The position numbers and the translations under genes were made by a program. Below the pieces are notes generated by a model that saw only the letters and a list, made by a program, of their open reading frames with translations, was not told where the DNA came from and did no database searches. 38,434 bases of DNA from Palsa-601 sp052146895 (GTDB lineage Bacteria; Actinomycetota; Acidimicrobiia; Acidimicrobiales; Bog-793), in NCBI GenBank assembly GCA_052146895.1, contig JBKQLZ010000255.1, positions 1 to 38,434 on the forward strand. Reading direction: 5' to 3'. Each line of letters opens with the position of its first letter. Positions within the stretch are counted from its first letter, which is position 1. Shown here one piece after another: positions 1 to 7,982 of the stretch.

Positions 1-380
1 TCCCCGAGGGCACGCGTCGCTCAGGCCCGAAGGTCGAGGACCTGAGGGAGGGCGTTGCATACCTTGCCCTGAGGGCAGGCGTCCCTGTCGTGCCCGTAGG
101 GATCGGAGGCAGCGAGCGAGCGATGCCCCGTGGCTCGGCGATCCCAAAACCGCGCCGGATCGACCTTGTCATCGGTCAGCCGATCCTGCCCCCTCAGCAC
201 GTAGAGCCCGAGCCTGCGACTGCTGGCGACGAAGCCAGTGGCACGAGAAGCCGGGCCCGTGTCTCACGGCGGGCGATGAAGGAGTTCTCAGATCAGCTCG
301 GCGACGCCATCCAGGTGGTCTTCGACGAGGCGGAGCAGGTGCTCGCGACGACGACGATCCGGGGGACGGACCGCCGTTAG
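1..380 (+). CDS. PlsC-like 1-acylglycerol-3-phosphate acyltransferase, 3' part
   Basis: The reading frame is open from the first base and ends at TAG 378-380; the start lies outside the window. The visible part opens with PEGTRR, the acyltransferase motif III (F-P-E-G-T-R-S in the family), followed about 25 residues later by VPVVPVGIGG, which fits motif IV. These belong to the LPLAT/PlsC family, which transfers a fatty acyl group to lysophosphatidic acid at the membrane. The catalytic HX4D motif would be upstream and cannot be seen. The last 60 residues are polar and probably outside the catalytic fold. It ends 51 bases before the next gene, which seems to have its own promoter. The family is confident; the exact acyl acceptor is not. 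Confidence 0.85.
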   Translation, partial: PEGTRRSGPKVEDLREGVAYLALRAGVPVVPVGIGGSERAMPRGSAIPKPRRIDLVIGQPILPPQHVEPEPATAGDEASGTRSRARVSRRAMKEFSDQLGDAIQVVFDEAEQVLATTTIRGTDRR

Positions 381-431
381 GGCTCATGGCCCGCCGGGTC
401 TCTCGATAGGTCGCGAGTAGGGTGGCTCGCC

Positions 432-1325
432 GTGCGAGTGCTCGTTACCGGTGGAGCCGGATTTATTGGTCGTCAGGTCGTGAGAAGCCTTCTCGAACGC
501 GGCGACGACGTCAGCGTCGTCGACTTGAAACCCCAAGCCGATTCGGGCGTACGTCACGTGCAAGGCGACCTGCGTGATCCGGCGGTGACCGCAGAGGCTC
601 TGGCGGCAGGTACCGAGGCGGTCGTGCACCTCGCCGCTCTCACTCGGGTCCTCGACTCGATCAGGGATCCGGACGGAGTCTTCAAGACGAACATGCTGGC
701 TACGCACTACCTCCTCGAGCGGTGCCGCGAGCTCGGCGTGCCCTCGTTCGTCTTCGCATCGACGAATGCCGTCGTGGGTGACGTCGGCTCGAAGGTGATC
801 ATCGAGGACATGCCGCTCAAGCCGCTCACGCCTTATGGCGCAACGAAGGCCGCGGCCGAGATGCTGATGTCGGCTTATTCGGCAGTGTTCGAGCTGAAGG
901 CGGTGGCGCTGCGGTTCACCAACGTCTACGGCCGGGGCATGCAGGTGAAGGACTCGGTGATCGCCCGTCTGATGCGAGCAGCGCTCGCGGGTGGCGGCAT
1001 CGAGATCTACGGAGACGGTACGCAGGTGCGTGACTACGTCTACGTCACCGACGTCGTGAACGCGATCGAGCTCGGCATAGCGCTTCAGGCGAGCGACGTC
1101 CTCGTGATAGGCAGCGGCGAGTCCGTCTCGATGGTGGACCTCCATCAGATCACGTGCGAGGTGACAGGCGTAGCCATCGGCAAGACGCACATCCCGGGCA
1201 AGCCGGGGGAGATGCCAGCTGTCATTGTCGACAACTCCCGCGCAAAGGGCGCCGGATGGTTTCCCGAGCACGATATTCGCTCCGGCATCGAAGCCACCTG
1301 GAAGGACTTCCTCGCGAGCCAGTAG
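432..1325 (+). CDS. NAD-dependent epimerase/dehydratase (extended SDR)
   Basis: A 297-residue extended short-chain dehydrogenase. The N-terminus carries the Rossmann motif TGGAGFIG (residues 6-13), with the acidic residue of VVDL after strand 2, which favours NAD(H). The catalytic pair is YGATK, preceded by a serine-rich FASTN stretch, and RFTNVYGRG and GDGTQVRDYVYV are typical of UDP-glucose/GDP-sugar 4-epimerases and dehydratases. Such enzymes act on nucleotide sugars in the cytosol for cell-wall or exopolysaccharide synthesis; the substrate cannot be read from sequence. The start is GTG 432. A TAGGGT hexamer at 418-423 lies 8 nt upstream with no good Shine-Dalgarno, so the transcript may be leaderless. 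The gene ends just before a TetR-MFS pair with its own promoter, so it is probably a separate unit. Confidence 0.88.
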   Translation: MRVLVTGGAGFIGRQVVRSLLERGDDVSVVDLKPQADSGVRHVQGDLRDPAVTAEALAAGTEAVVHLAALTRVLDSIRDPDGVFKTNMLATHYLLERCRELGVPSFVFASTNAVVGDVGSKVIIEDMPLKPLTPYGATKAAAEMLMSAYSAVFELKAVALRFTNVYGRGMQVKDSVIARLMRAALAGGGIEIYGDGTQVRDYVYVTDVVNAIELGIALQASDVLVIGSGESVSMVDLHQITCEVTGVAIGKTHIPGKPGEMPAVIVDNSRAKGAGWFPEHDIRSGIEATWKDFLASQ

Positions 1326-1358
1326 CGCACTTGGCGGGCCTGGCGAAGAGCTCGGCTG

Positions 1359-1378
1359 TACCGTCCAGACGGTATAGT
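1359..1378 (+). promoter_or_regulatory. TetR operator overlapping a leaderless -10 box
   Basis: Bases 1359-1374 form an inverted repeat with perfect 7-bp arms, TACCGTC and GACGGTA, around a 2-bp centre. Its right arm overlaps TATAGT at 1373-1378, a good -10 box, which is followed by exactly 6 nt before the GTG start of the TetR gene. A regulator bound here would block the promoter of its own gene and of the transporter behind it. No clear -35 hexamer is visible. The repeat and spacing are seen directly; autorepression is inferred from TetR family habit. Confidence 0.75.
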
Positions 1379-1384
1379 CGGCGG

Positions 1385-1996
1385 GTGGCCCGGGGCTCTT
1401 CTGACACGCGTGCGCGCATCTTGTGCGCGGCCGAGGACCTCGTCATCCGGGACGGCGTGTCGAGACTGACCCTCGACGCAGCCGCGAGCGAGGCAGGGGT
1501 GAGCAAGGGTGGCATCCTGTACCACTTCCCGAGCCGGGCAGCGCTTGTCTCGGCGATGGTGGAGCGGTTCGTGGTGAGCTTCGATGCCGACCTCGACCGC
1601 TACGGCGCAAATGAAGGGGGTCCGGGCGACTTCACCCGCGCGTACTTGAGGGCGACGCTCGCTCCGAGCGAGGCATCGGAACATGAGAGCGGCGACAACC
1701 GTGACCGGAGGCTCGGCGGGGCCCTCCTCGCGGGAGTCGCGTCGGATCCTGACCTGCTCACACCGCTACGTGAGCGCTTCGATGCCTGGCAGGCGGCGGT
1801 CGCGACAGACGGCTTGCCGGAGGACGTGGCAACGCTCGTCCGGCTGACAACCGACGGCCTGTGGCTGAGCGATCTCTTCGGCCTCGCACCGATCGCCGGC
1901 GAGTTGCGGCAGAAGGTGGGAGAGCGGCTGTTCGAGTTGATGGGAGCGGCGCTTGCGGCCGTGACTGACGAGAGACGAGAGGAGGTGACGAGTTGA
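1385..1996 (+). CDS. TetR/AcrR family transcriptional repressor
   Basis: A 203-residue regulator. The N-terminal helix-turn-helix is clear: TRARIL..AAEDLV, LTLDAAASEAGVSKGGILYHF (approximately residues 30-50) and the FPSRAALV segment are the standard TetR DNA-binding domain. The helical C-terminal domain, with DGLWLSDLFGL near the end, is the ligand-binding and dimer region and is too variable to reveal the ligand. The frame is open upstream, but GTG 1385 is chosen because it places the start at the beginning of the conserved domain and 6 nt after a TATAGT -10 box. A TetR-type operator covers that promoter. The stop codon overlaps the TTG start of the MFS transporter, so the two form a coupled regulator-efflux unit. 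Confidence 0.9.
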   Translation: MARGSSDTRARILCAAEDLVIRDGVSRLTLDAAASEAGVSKGGILYHFPSRAALVSAMVERFVVSFDADLDRYGANEGGPGDFTRAYLRATLAPSEASEHESGDNRDRRLGGALLAGVASDPDLLTPLRERFDAWQAAVATDGLPEDVATLVRLTTDGLWLSDLFGLAPIAGELRQKVGERLFELMGAALAAVTDERREEVTS

Positions 1997-3300
1997 GGTC
2001 GCTGCGAAAGCTCGCAAGGGGCAACACTCCAGAAGAGCGCGCCACGCGACGGATCGTCATGGCCCTTTCGATCTCGGCGTTCGCCGAGTGGGGCGGCGCC
2101 AGCTCTGTCCTGCCGCTCCTGCCGGTCTACCTCCGTCATCACGGATCCTCAGTCGCGCTGATCGGTGTCACGATGGCGGCGTTCTTCGCGGCAGCCGTCG
2201 TGGTCCAGTACCCGCTGGGCCGGTTGTCCGACCGCATCGGACGCCGAACGATCCAGATAGCCGGGCTCGTGACTTACGCCGTCGGCTCGGTTCTGTTCGC
2301 GTTCATATCGGTGCCGGTCGCGGCCCTTGCCTTCCGGGCCCTTCAGGGCGCTGGTACCGGGATCGTCGACGTCGCCAACTCCGCCACCATCGGCGAAGTC
2401 GTCCCTGAGCACCAGCGTGGCCGTGCCTACGGTGCGCTGTACGGGACGAGGACCGTGGGGATGGCCATCGGGCCGTTTCTCGGCGGATTGCTCGGCATAG
2501 GCGGCATGCGTTGGCTGTTCCTCGCCGCGGCAGCCGCTGTCCTCATCGCTGCCGTGCCGATCATGTTGTTCACGCCACGCTTCGGCGGGCATGAGCCGCT
2601 CCTGGCGGGCGAGCGCACGCCCTTATGGCGCAATAGGTCGGTGCTCGGCGTGGCCGTTGCGTTTCTTGCCGGAGGCGTCGTGGTCGGCATGTACGAGGTG
2701 TGCTGGAGCCTTCTCCTCACCTCGCGAGGAGCTCATCCCTGGGAGCTCGGCTTGTCGTGGACGCTATTCGCGATCCCCTTCGCGGTCATGTCGGTGCCGG
2801 CCGGTTGGCTCGTGGACCACATGGACCGGCGGTACCTGATCGCTGTGGCGCTATTCGGCACGGCGTTCTTCGCCGCTCTCTATCCCTTCGTCGACTCGGT
2901 CGCCTGGCTCGTCGGGTTAGGGGGGGCAGAGGCGGTCGCCGTCGCGCTCGGCGGGCCGGCTCAGTCGTCTCAACTGGCGCACTCGGTCTCCTCCCGTGAG
3001 CTCGGGCGCGCCCAGGGTGCTGTCTCGAGTGCGCAGACCGGGGCTATGGCGGTGTCTGCCACCATCGCCGGTGTCCTGTTCGGCGTGCATCCCTGGCTCC
3101 CGTTCGTGCTCGCTTCGGGAGCGGTCCTCGTGTGCGCCGCGGTTGCTGGGTTGCTCTTCCAGGGCGTGCACGGCCGTGCGACGGGGGTCGGGCTCGCTGC
3201 TGGGAACGCGTCGGCTATGTCGCCCGTGCCGGTGCCAGCTGGTGCCGGGCCACCCGCGCCTAGCCCGCCCGGCGGGAGCGCGCTCGAGCGCGCCGGGTAG
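1993..3300 (+). CDS. MFS drug-efflux-type transporter
   Basis: A 435-residue membrane protein of the major facilitator superfamily with about 12 hydrophobic segments. MFS motif A appears between helices 2 and 3 as GRLSDRIGRR, and a weaker copy in the second half reads GWLVDHMDRRY. The early segment EWGGASSVLPLLPVYL resembles multidrug and sugar efflux permeases. It starts with TTG 1993, overlapping the TetR stop by 4 nt (TTGA), and is preceded by a strong GGAGGTG ribosome site at 1981-1987. Coupling to a TetR repressor argues for efflux of a compound that is also the repressor ligand. The C-terminal 40 residues are Pro/Ala/Gly-rich, and the last 41 bases overlap the 3' end of the convergent glycosyltransferase gene. 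Confidence 0.9.
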   Translation: MRSLRKLARGNTPEERATRRIVMALSISAFAEWGGASSVLPLLPVYLRHHGSSVALIGVTMAAFFAAAVVVQYPLGRLSDRIGRRTIQIAGLVTYAVGSVLFAFISVPVAALAFRALQGAGTGIVDVANSATIGEVVPEHQRGRAYGALYGTRTVGMAIGPFLGGLLGIGGMRWLFLAAAAAVLIAAVPIMLFTPRFGGHEPLLAGERTPLWRNRSVLGVAVAFLAGGVVVGMYEVCWSLLLTSRGAHPWELGLSWTLFAIPFAVMSVPAGWLVDHMDRRYLIAVALFGTAFFAALYPFVDSVAWLVGLGGAEAVAVALGGPAQSSQLAHSVSSRELGRAQGAVSSAQTGAMAVSATIAGVLFGVHPWLPFVLASGAVLVCAAVAGLLFQGVHGRATGVGLAAGNASAMSPVPVPAGAGPPAPSPPGGSALERAG

Positions 3301-4084
3301 GACGCTCGCGCCAGTAGGTGCGCAAGAGGACCCTTCCGTAGCGGTACCCGTAGACGAGGTTGCCACCCTTTTTCGACTTGCCGCCGGCACGGTTTAGCAT
3401 CGTGATCGGTACCTCACCGTATCGCACCCCTTGCGCGAGTGAGCTGATCAACAGCTCAGAGGCTTGGTACTGCGGCTCCTCGAGCGTGATCGAGGCGGTC
3501 AGGTCGGCCGAGAACGCCCGCACCGGGTTGGCCGTGTCGGTCACCTTGGTCCCGGTCAATGCGGACAAGATGCTGGCGAAGATCACGACGCCTGTGTTGC
3601 GGACCGTGTCCTCACCGTGAGTCATGCCAAGGCGGCGAGAGCCGTTCACGAAGTCCTTCTCGCCACGCATCACGGGAGCGAGAGCGATCGCGAGGTCGGC
3701 GGTGTCGGTCTGGCCGTCGGCATCGGCCGTCACGATGTAGCGAGCTCCGTACTCGCGGGCGATCCGGTAACCGAGGCGTAGGGCGGCACCCTGTCCGCGG
3801 TTGACCGGGGCGATCACGGCCAACGCGCCTGTGGCCCGCGCGATGATGCTCGTGCCGTCGTCCTCCCCGTCGACGACAATGATGACCGATACCTTCTCGT
3901 CGTTGATCTCGTCGGGCATCGACTTCACGACGGCCTCGATGTTCTCAGCTTCCTTGTAGGCCGCCACGACTATCGCGACCGGATGGAGTGATTGACCCCC
4001 GTGGTGGGCGTTGAACTCCTCGATGGCGACGTGGTCGATCAACTCGTCGGTCGCCCGCCTGCGACGAGCCTCGCGAGCGTTCAC
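3260..4084 (-). CDS. Family 2 glycosyltransferase (DPM1/polyprenyl-phosphate type)
   Basis: A 274-residue soluble GT-A fold enzyme. The N-terminal nucleotide-binding strand is VAIVVAAYKEAENI (about residues 36-49), VVDGEDDGT follows at about 70-78, NRGQGAAL at 95-102 is typical of dolichol- or polyprenyl-phosphate glycosyltransferases, and the metal-binding DAD is at 121-123 in TADADGQTD. There is no C-terminal membrane domain, and the tail is very arginine-rich, which could aid membrane contact. It starts with GTG 4084, overlapping the ispH stop by 4 nt (GTGA), so the two are translationally coupled. IspH makes isoprenoid precursors, and this enzyme class often glycosylates polyprenyl phosphates, a plausible functional link. 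The donor sugar is unknown. Confidence 0.87.
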   Translation of the reverse strand: MNAREARRRRATDELIDHVAIEEFNAHHGGQSLHPVAIVVAAYKEAENIEAVVKSMPDEINDEKVSVIIVVDGEDDGTSIIARATGALAVIAPVNRGQGAALRLGYRIAREYGARYIVTADADGQTDTADLAIALAPVMRGEKDFVNGSRRLGMTHGEDTVRNTGVVIFASILSALTGTKVTDTANPVRAFSADLTASITLEEPQYQASELLISSLAQGVRYGEVPITMLNRAGGKSKKGGNLVYGYRYGRVLLRTYWRERPTRRARARSRRAG

Positions 4085-5178
4085 GAAGCGCGCCGCACGC
4101 CGAGTGGATCCGTGCCGTCACTCGGTCTCCCGCCTGTCGATGCGCGGGGGCGAGGCAGCACCGAAGCGGCCGGCACCAGGCGGTCGCCGGCTGTCGGCAC
4201 CACCGCGTCCGCAGGTGCGCCGAGGAGCGCCGCTGCAGCAGCGGCAGTCGCCCGCAGCAGGTCCCGGAGCTCCGGCGGGGGAGGGAAGTACTCGTCCTCG
4301 TCGGTGAAGTGCACTACCTCGACACCACTCACCGGGTCGAGCTTCGCAAGGACTTCGTCCACGAGCCACTCGGGCGCCGATGCACCGGCGGTGACGCCGA
4401 CCACACCTTCAAGATCGTCGGGGAGCTCGGCGAGTGAGTTGATCCGGAGCACCCGCTCACACCCCTGCGCAGCCGCAGTCTTGGCGAGCGACACCGTGTT
4501 GGAGGAGTTGGCCGAGCCGATCACGACCACCGCGTCGCATCCTGGGGCGAGCGCCCGCATCGCCGCTTGACGGTTCGTCGTCGCGTAGCAGAGGTCGGAA
4601 CGGCCGGGCATCCACATGTCGGGAAAGCGAAGTCTCGCTGCGTCGACGATGCCTGACCACTCATCGTGTGCCAGCGTCGTCTGCGCGAGCAACGCGACCG
4701 GTTCGCCGGGATCGATCTGAAGAGCCTCGACGTCCTCGTCGTGCTCGACGAGGCGCACAGACTCCGGGGCGACAGCCATTGTGCCGACGGCCTCTTCGTG
4801 GCCGGCGTGCCCGACGTAGATGACGGTGTAGCCCTTCCGGGCGCGCACCTTCATCTCGTGATGGACCTTCGTGACGAGTGGGCAACAGGCATCGACGACG
4901 ATGCGGCCCTTTTTCCCGGCTTCGGCTTCGACCTCGGGAGCAGACCCGTGAGCCGAGAGCATGACCGGCTTGCCGGCGGGGACGTCGGAGACCTCGTCCA
5001 CGAAGATGACACCGAGTGCCTCGAAGGCCTCGACGACGACGGCATTGTGGACGATCTCGTGGTAGCAGTACACGGGAGGCTCGAAAACTCGCACCATCCA
5101 CGAGAGAGCTTTGATCGCCATCTCGACTCCAGCGCAGTATCCCCGCGGCTGCGCAAGCCGAACCTTTGCCACTCGCAC
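4081..5178 (-). CDS. ispH: 4-hydroxy-3-methylbut-2-enyl diphosphate reductase
   Basis: The last enzyme of the MEP isoprenoid pathway, converting HMBPP to IPP and DMAPP with a [4Fe-4S] cluster. The three cluster cysteines are C15 (GYCAGV), C98 or C99 (DACCP) and C197 (DLCYATTNRQ). Substrate-binding residues are seen in HEIVHN (40-45), AHG (76-78), GHAGHEEAVGT (123-133), GSANSSN (221-227) and TAGASAPEW (263-271). The core ends near residue 310. Residues 311-365 form an Ala/Pro/Arg-rich extension that makes this protein, at 365 residues, longer than the usual 280-335. It starts with GTG 5178, with TAGCCT 7 nt upstream and no Shine-Dalgarno sequence. It is divergent from the radical SAM gene across a 33-bp gap and coupled to the glycosyltransferase downstream. 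Confidence 0.96.
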   Translation of the reverse strand: MRVAKVRLAQPRGYCAGVEMAIKALSWMVRVFEPPVYCYHEIVHNAVVVEAFEALGVIFVDEVSDVPAGKPVMLSAHGSAPEVEAEAGKKGRIVVDACCPLVTKVHHEMKVRARKGYTVIYVGHAGHEEAVGTMAVAPESVRLVEHDEDVEALQIDPGEPVALLAQTTLAHDEWSGIVDAARLRFPDMWMPGRSDLCYATTNRQAAMRALAPGCDAVVVIGSANSSNTVSLAKTAAAQGCERVLRINSLAELPDDLEGVVGVTAGASAPEWLVDEVLAKLDPVSGVEVVHFTDEDEYFPPPPELRDLLRATAAAAAALLGAPADAVVPTAGDRLVPAASVLPRPRASTGGRPSDGTDPLGVRRAS

Positions 5179-5185
5179 CTGGTCG

Positions 5186-5205
5186 AGGCTATCGGACGGT
5201 AGCCT
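5186..5205. promoter_or_regulatory. Compact symmetric divergent promoter (ispH / radical SAM gene)
   Basis: The 33-bp gap between two divergent genes contains a near-palindrome whose outer arms are AGGCTA (5186-5191) and TAGCCT (5200-5205), with 16 of 20 positions symmetric. Read on each strand, TAGCCT is a -10-like hexamer, 7 nt before the ispH GTG and 6 nt before the ATG at 5212. This would give two back-to-back leaderless promoters with -10 boxes only 8 bp apart. Neither start has a Shine-Dalgarno sequence. The arrangement is seen directly; promoter activity is inferred. Confidence 0.6.
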
Positions 5206-5211
5206 TGGGAT

Positions 5212-6594
5212 ATGCCACTACCCCAGGTGGTGGCCGTGGCCGACTTGTCGCCGGCGTCGCGCGCCGGTGTAACGCCGGGCGACGAGATCCGCTCGATGAA
5301 CGGCCAGGTGCCCCGAGACGTCATCGAGTATCAGTTGATCGCGGACGAGCCTCTAGTAGAGCTTGCCCTCGCGCGTGGTGGCCTCGAACTGGAGGTCGTC
5401 ATCGAGAAGCTCGCCGGCGAGCCCCTCGGCGTCGAAGTCTCCTCCGCCGTGTTCGACCGCGTGCGGACCTGTGACAACCACTGCGAGTTCTGCTTCATCT
5501 ACCAGCTCCCGAAGGGCATGCGCCGCAGCCTCTACCTGAAGGACGACGACTACCGGTTGTCGTTCCTGTACGGGAACTTCACCACGCTCACCCGCTTCAC
5601 GGAAGCGGACCTCGAGCGGGTCGTGGACGAGCACCTCTCGCCGCTCTACGTCTCCATCCACGCGACCGATCCGGAGCTGCGCTCGCGGATGCTGCGCAAC
5701 CGTCGGGGTGCGGTGAGCCTCCGGTGGCTGCGGTTGCTGCTCGACGCTGGCATCGAGGTGCACGGCCAGGTCGTCGTGTGCCCGGGCATCAACGACGGAG
5801 CCGCCTTGCACGGCACGCTGGCAGGCATCCTCGACCAGTACCCCGAGCTCGTGACCGCCGCTGTCGTGCCGCTAGGCGTGAGCAAGTACTCCGGCGAGGC
5901 GGCGATGCGCCCTCACACGGAGGAAGAGGCCGCTTGTGTTGTCGACACCGTTGCCGAGTGGCAAGAGGTCTTCTTGTCGGCACTCGGCCGACGGGTGATC
6001 TACGCCTCCGACGAGTACTACCTGATCGCAGGCCGGGAGTTCCCTCTCGCGGAGGAGTACGACGGCTTCCCGCAGCACGAGAACGGGATCGGCATGGCGC
6101 GGTCTTTCGAGCTCGAGCTGTCGGGAGTGGGAGAGGGTGCGGGGGGGCCGCGGTCGGGTTTCTTCCAGTGGGTCGAGGGGGCGCCGGCTGTCGGTTACCG
6201 GGCTCCTCGTGCTCCTGCGCCCTTGAGGTCTGTGGCCATCACGCTGCAGAAACGCAGCGCTCCTGCCACAGTCCTCACAGGCGCGTACGGGGCCCTTGTG
6301 CTCAGACCGCTTCTGGATCGCTCGGGATTCGCGGATGTGGAGCTTCTCGTTGTTCCCAATGAGTTCTTTGGGGGGAACATTGGGGTGTCGGGGCTCATGA
6401 CAGGCGTCGATATCTCTCGGGTACTGGCTGATGCGCCTGTCGGGCGGCGGTACTTGCTTCCTGACGTTTGTCTCTCCAATGGGATCTTCCTCGACGGGAT
6501 GGCTGTGGGTGATCTGCCACGGCCTGTCGAGATCGTGGCGACTGACGGCGTGTCACTACGCCAGGCGCTCAGGCGCGGAAAGGTTGCGGCATGA
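5212..6594 (+). CDS. DUF512 PDZ-radical SAM protein
   Basis: A 460-residue protein with an N-terminal PDZ-like domain (SPASRAGVTPGDEIRSMNG, about residues 13-31) joined to a radical SAM core. The cluster motif is C87-x3-C91-x2-C94 in TCDNHCEFC, the standard CX3CX2C for the SAM-bound [4Fe-4S] cluster. GNFTTLTRF, VSIHATDPELR and the long C-terminal DUF512 region match the family often annotated as an Fe-S oxidoreductase related to NifB/MoaA. Its reaction is not established. Family members are commonly found next to der, as here: the stop overlaps the der start by 4 nt (ATGA). It starts with ATG 5212, 6 nt after TAGCCT. The coupling suggests a link to ribosome assembly or RNA/protein modification, but this is inference. 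Confidence 0.9.
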   Translation: MPLPQVVAVADLSPASRAGVTPGDEIRSMNGQVPRDVIEYQLIADEPLVELALARGGLELEVVIEKLAGEPLGVEVSSAVFDRVRTCDNHCEFCFIYQLPKGMRRSLYLKDDDYRLSFLYGNFTTLTRFTEADLERVVDEHLSPLYVSIHATDPELRSRMLRNRRGAVSLRWLRLLLDAGIEVHGQVVVCPGINDGAALHGTLAGILDQYPELVTAAVVPLGVSKYSGEAAMRPHTEEEAACVVDTVAEWQEVFLSALGRRVIYASDEYYLIAGREFPLAEEYDGFPQHENGIGMARSFELELSGVGEGAGGPRSGFFQWVEGAPAVGYRAPRAPAPLRSVAITLQKRSAPATVLTGAYGALVLRPLLDRSGFADVELLVVPNEFFGGNIGVSGLMTGVDISRVLADAPVGRRYLLPDVCLSNGIFLDGMAVGDLPRPVEIVATDGVSLRQALRRGKVAA

Positions 6595-7982
6595 GCGAAG
6601 AGACAGAATTGGCAAGCGGGCAGCGTGCTCGGCCGCCGGCACCTCGGACGCCTCGCCTGCCCATCGTGGTGGTGGCGGGCCGCCCGAATGTCGGGAAGTC
6701 GACCCTCGTCAACCGCATTGCCGGCAAGCAGATCGCCATAGTCCAGGAGGAGCCCGGTGTCACTCGCGATCGGCTCGAGCTCATCTGCGAGTGGGCGGGG
6801 CGGGAGTTCGTGCTGATCGACACGGGCGGGGTGCTCGAGAAGGGCGACTCCCTCGAGGACAAGGTGACCGAGCAGTCGCTGCGTGCCGTCAAGACCGCTG
6901 ATGTCGTCCTGTTCGTCCTGGACACGACGACAGGGATCACAGGAGAGGACTCGGACGTCGCCACCCGGCTCCGGCGGATGACCGACAAGGTGATCGTCGT
7001 CGCGAACAAGGTGGACTCGGACCGGCGAGAGCTGGATGCGTGGGAGTTCGCCGGTCTCGGCCTCGGCGAGCCGGCGATGATCAGCGCCCTCCACGGCCGC
7101 GGCGTGGGCGACCTTCTGGACGACGTCGTCGCTCTCCTCTCCGAGCCCAAACCGGCCGGCGCCGAGCCAGCAGACGACGAGGACCTGGGCGAGTCAAGCC
7201 TCGACGGCTCGAAGGCGACAGCCGTCGCGATCGTCGGGCGGCCGAACGTCGGCAAGTCCACCCTCTTCAACCGGCTCGTTGGCGAGGACCGGTCCGTCGT
7301 GCACGATCTCCCCGGCACGACCCGCGACGCGATCGACACCCTGATCGAGACCGAGGCTGGCACGCTCCAGCTCGTCGACACCGCAGGTATGCGCCGGCAC
7401 GCCCGCTCGGGCGATGCGCCCGAGTACTACTCACTCGTGCGGTCGCTCCGGGCGCTCGACAGGGCAGATGTGGCTCTTCTCGTGCTCGACGCGACCGAGG
7501 GCGTCACCCACCAGGACCAGCGGCTCGCCGAGCGCGTCGACGCCTCCGGGAGCCCGATCGTCATCCTCCTCAACAAATGGGACCTCCTAGACACCGAGCG
7601 CCGCTTCGAGGTGAACGAGGAAGTGGCGGAGAAACTGGCGTTTCTCGGCTATGCCCCAGTGATCCGGATCTCGGCCCGAACCGGACTGGGAGTGCACCGC
7701 CTCATGCCGATCGTCGGCGAGTCCATCGAGGCGTACCACCGCCGGATCCCGACGGCTCGCCTGAACGAGGCCCTCCGCGCAGCCCAGAGCGCCCACCCTG
7801 CGCCTGACGCTCGTATCCTTTATGGCGTGCAGGGCGCCGTCGACCCTCCTACGGTCACCTTGTTCGCCACGCGCCGCTTGCCGCCGACGTACATGCGTTA
7901 CCTCGAGCGCTTCCTGCGGGAGCGTTTCGAGCTCGGGCCGACACCGATCGAGCTGCGGGTGCGGATCCGCTCGAGCCGATGA
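6591..7982 (+). CDS. der: Ribosome assembly GTPase Der (EngA)
   Basis: A 463-residue protein with two tandem GTPase domains and a C-terminal KH-like domain, the signature of Der, which acts in 50S ribosomal subunit assembly. P-loops are GRPNVGKST at residues 30-38 and again at about 215. The G2/G3 motifs are PGVTRD/DTGG in domain one and PGTTRD/DTAG in domain two. The G4 motifs are NKVD and NKWD. The last 80 residues, ending in TPIELRVRIRSSR, form the KH-like domain. An N-terminal extension of about 24 residues, rich in Pro and Arg, precedes the first domain, and an acidic linker separates the two domains. ATGA overlaps join it to the DUF512 gene upstream and the carboxylase gene downstream, so all are probably co-translated. 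Confidence 0.97.
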   Translation: MSEETELASGQRARPPAPRTPRLPIVVVAGRPNVGKSTLVNRIAGKQIAIVQEEPGVTRDRLELICEWAGREFVLIDTGGVLEKGDSLEDKVTEQSLRAVKTADVVLFVLDTTTGITGEDSDVATRLRRMTDKVIVVANKVDSDRRELDAWEFAGLGLGEPAMISALHGRGVGDLLDDVVALLSEPKPAGAEPADDEDLGESSLDGSKATAVAIVGRPNVGKSTLFNRLVGEDRSVVHDLPGTTRDAIDTLIETEAGTLQLVDTAGMRRHARSGDAPEYYSLVRSLRALDRADVALLVLDATEGVTHQDQRLAERVDASGSPIVILLNKWDLLDTERRFEVNEEVAEKLAFLGYAPVIRISARTGLGVHRLMPIVGESIEAYHRRIPTARLNEALRAAQSAHPAPDARILYGVQGAVDPPTVTLFATRRLPPTYMRYLERFLRERFELGPTPIELRVRIRSSR

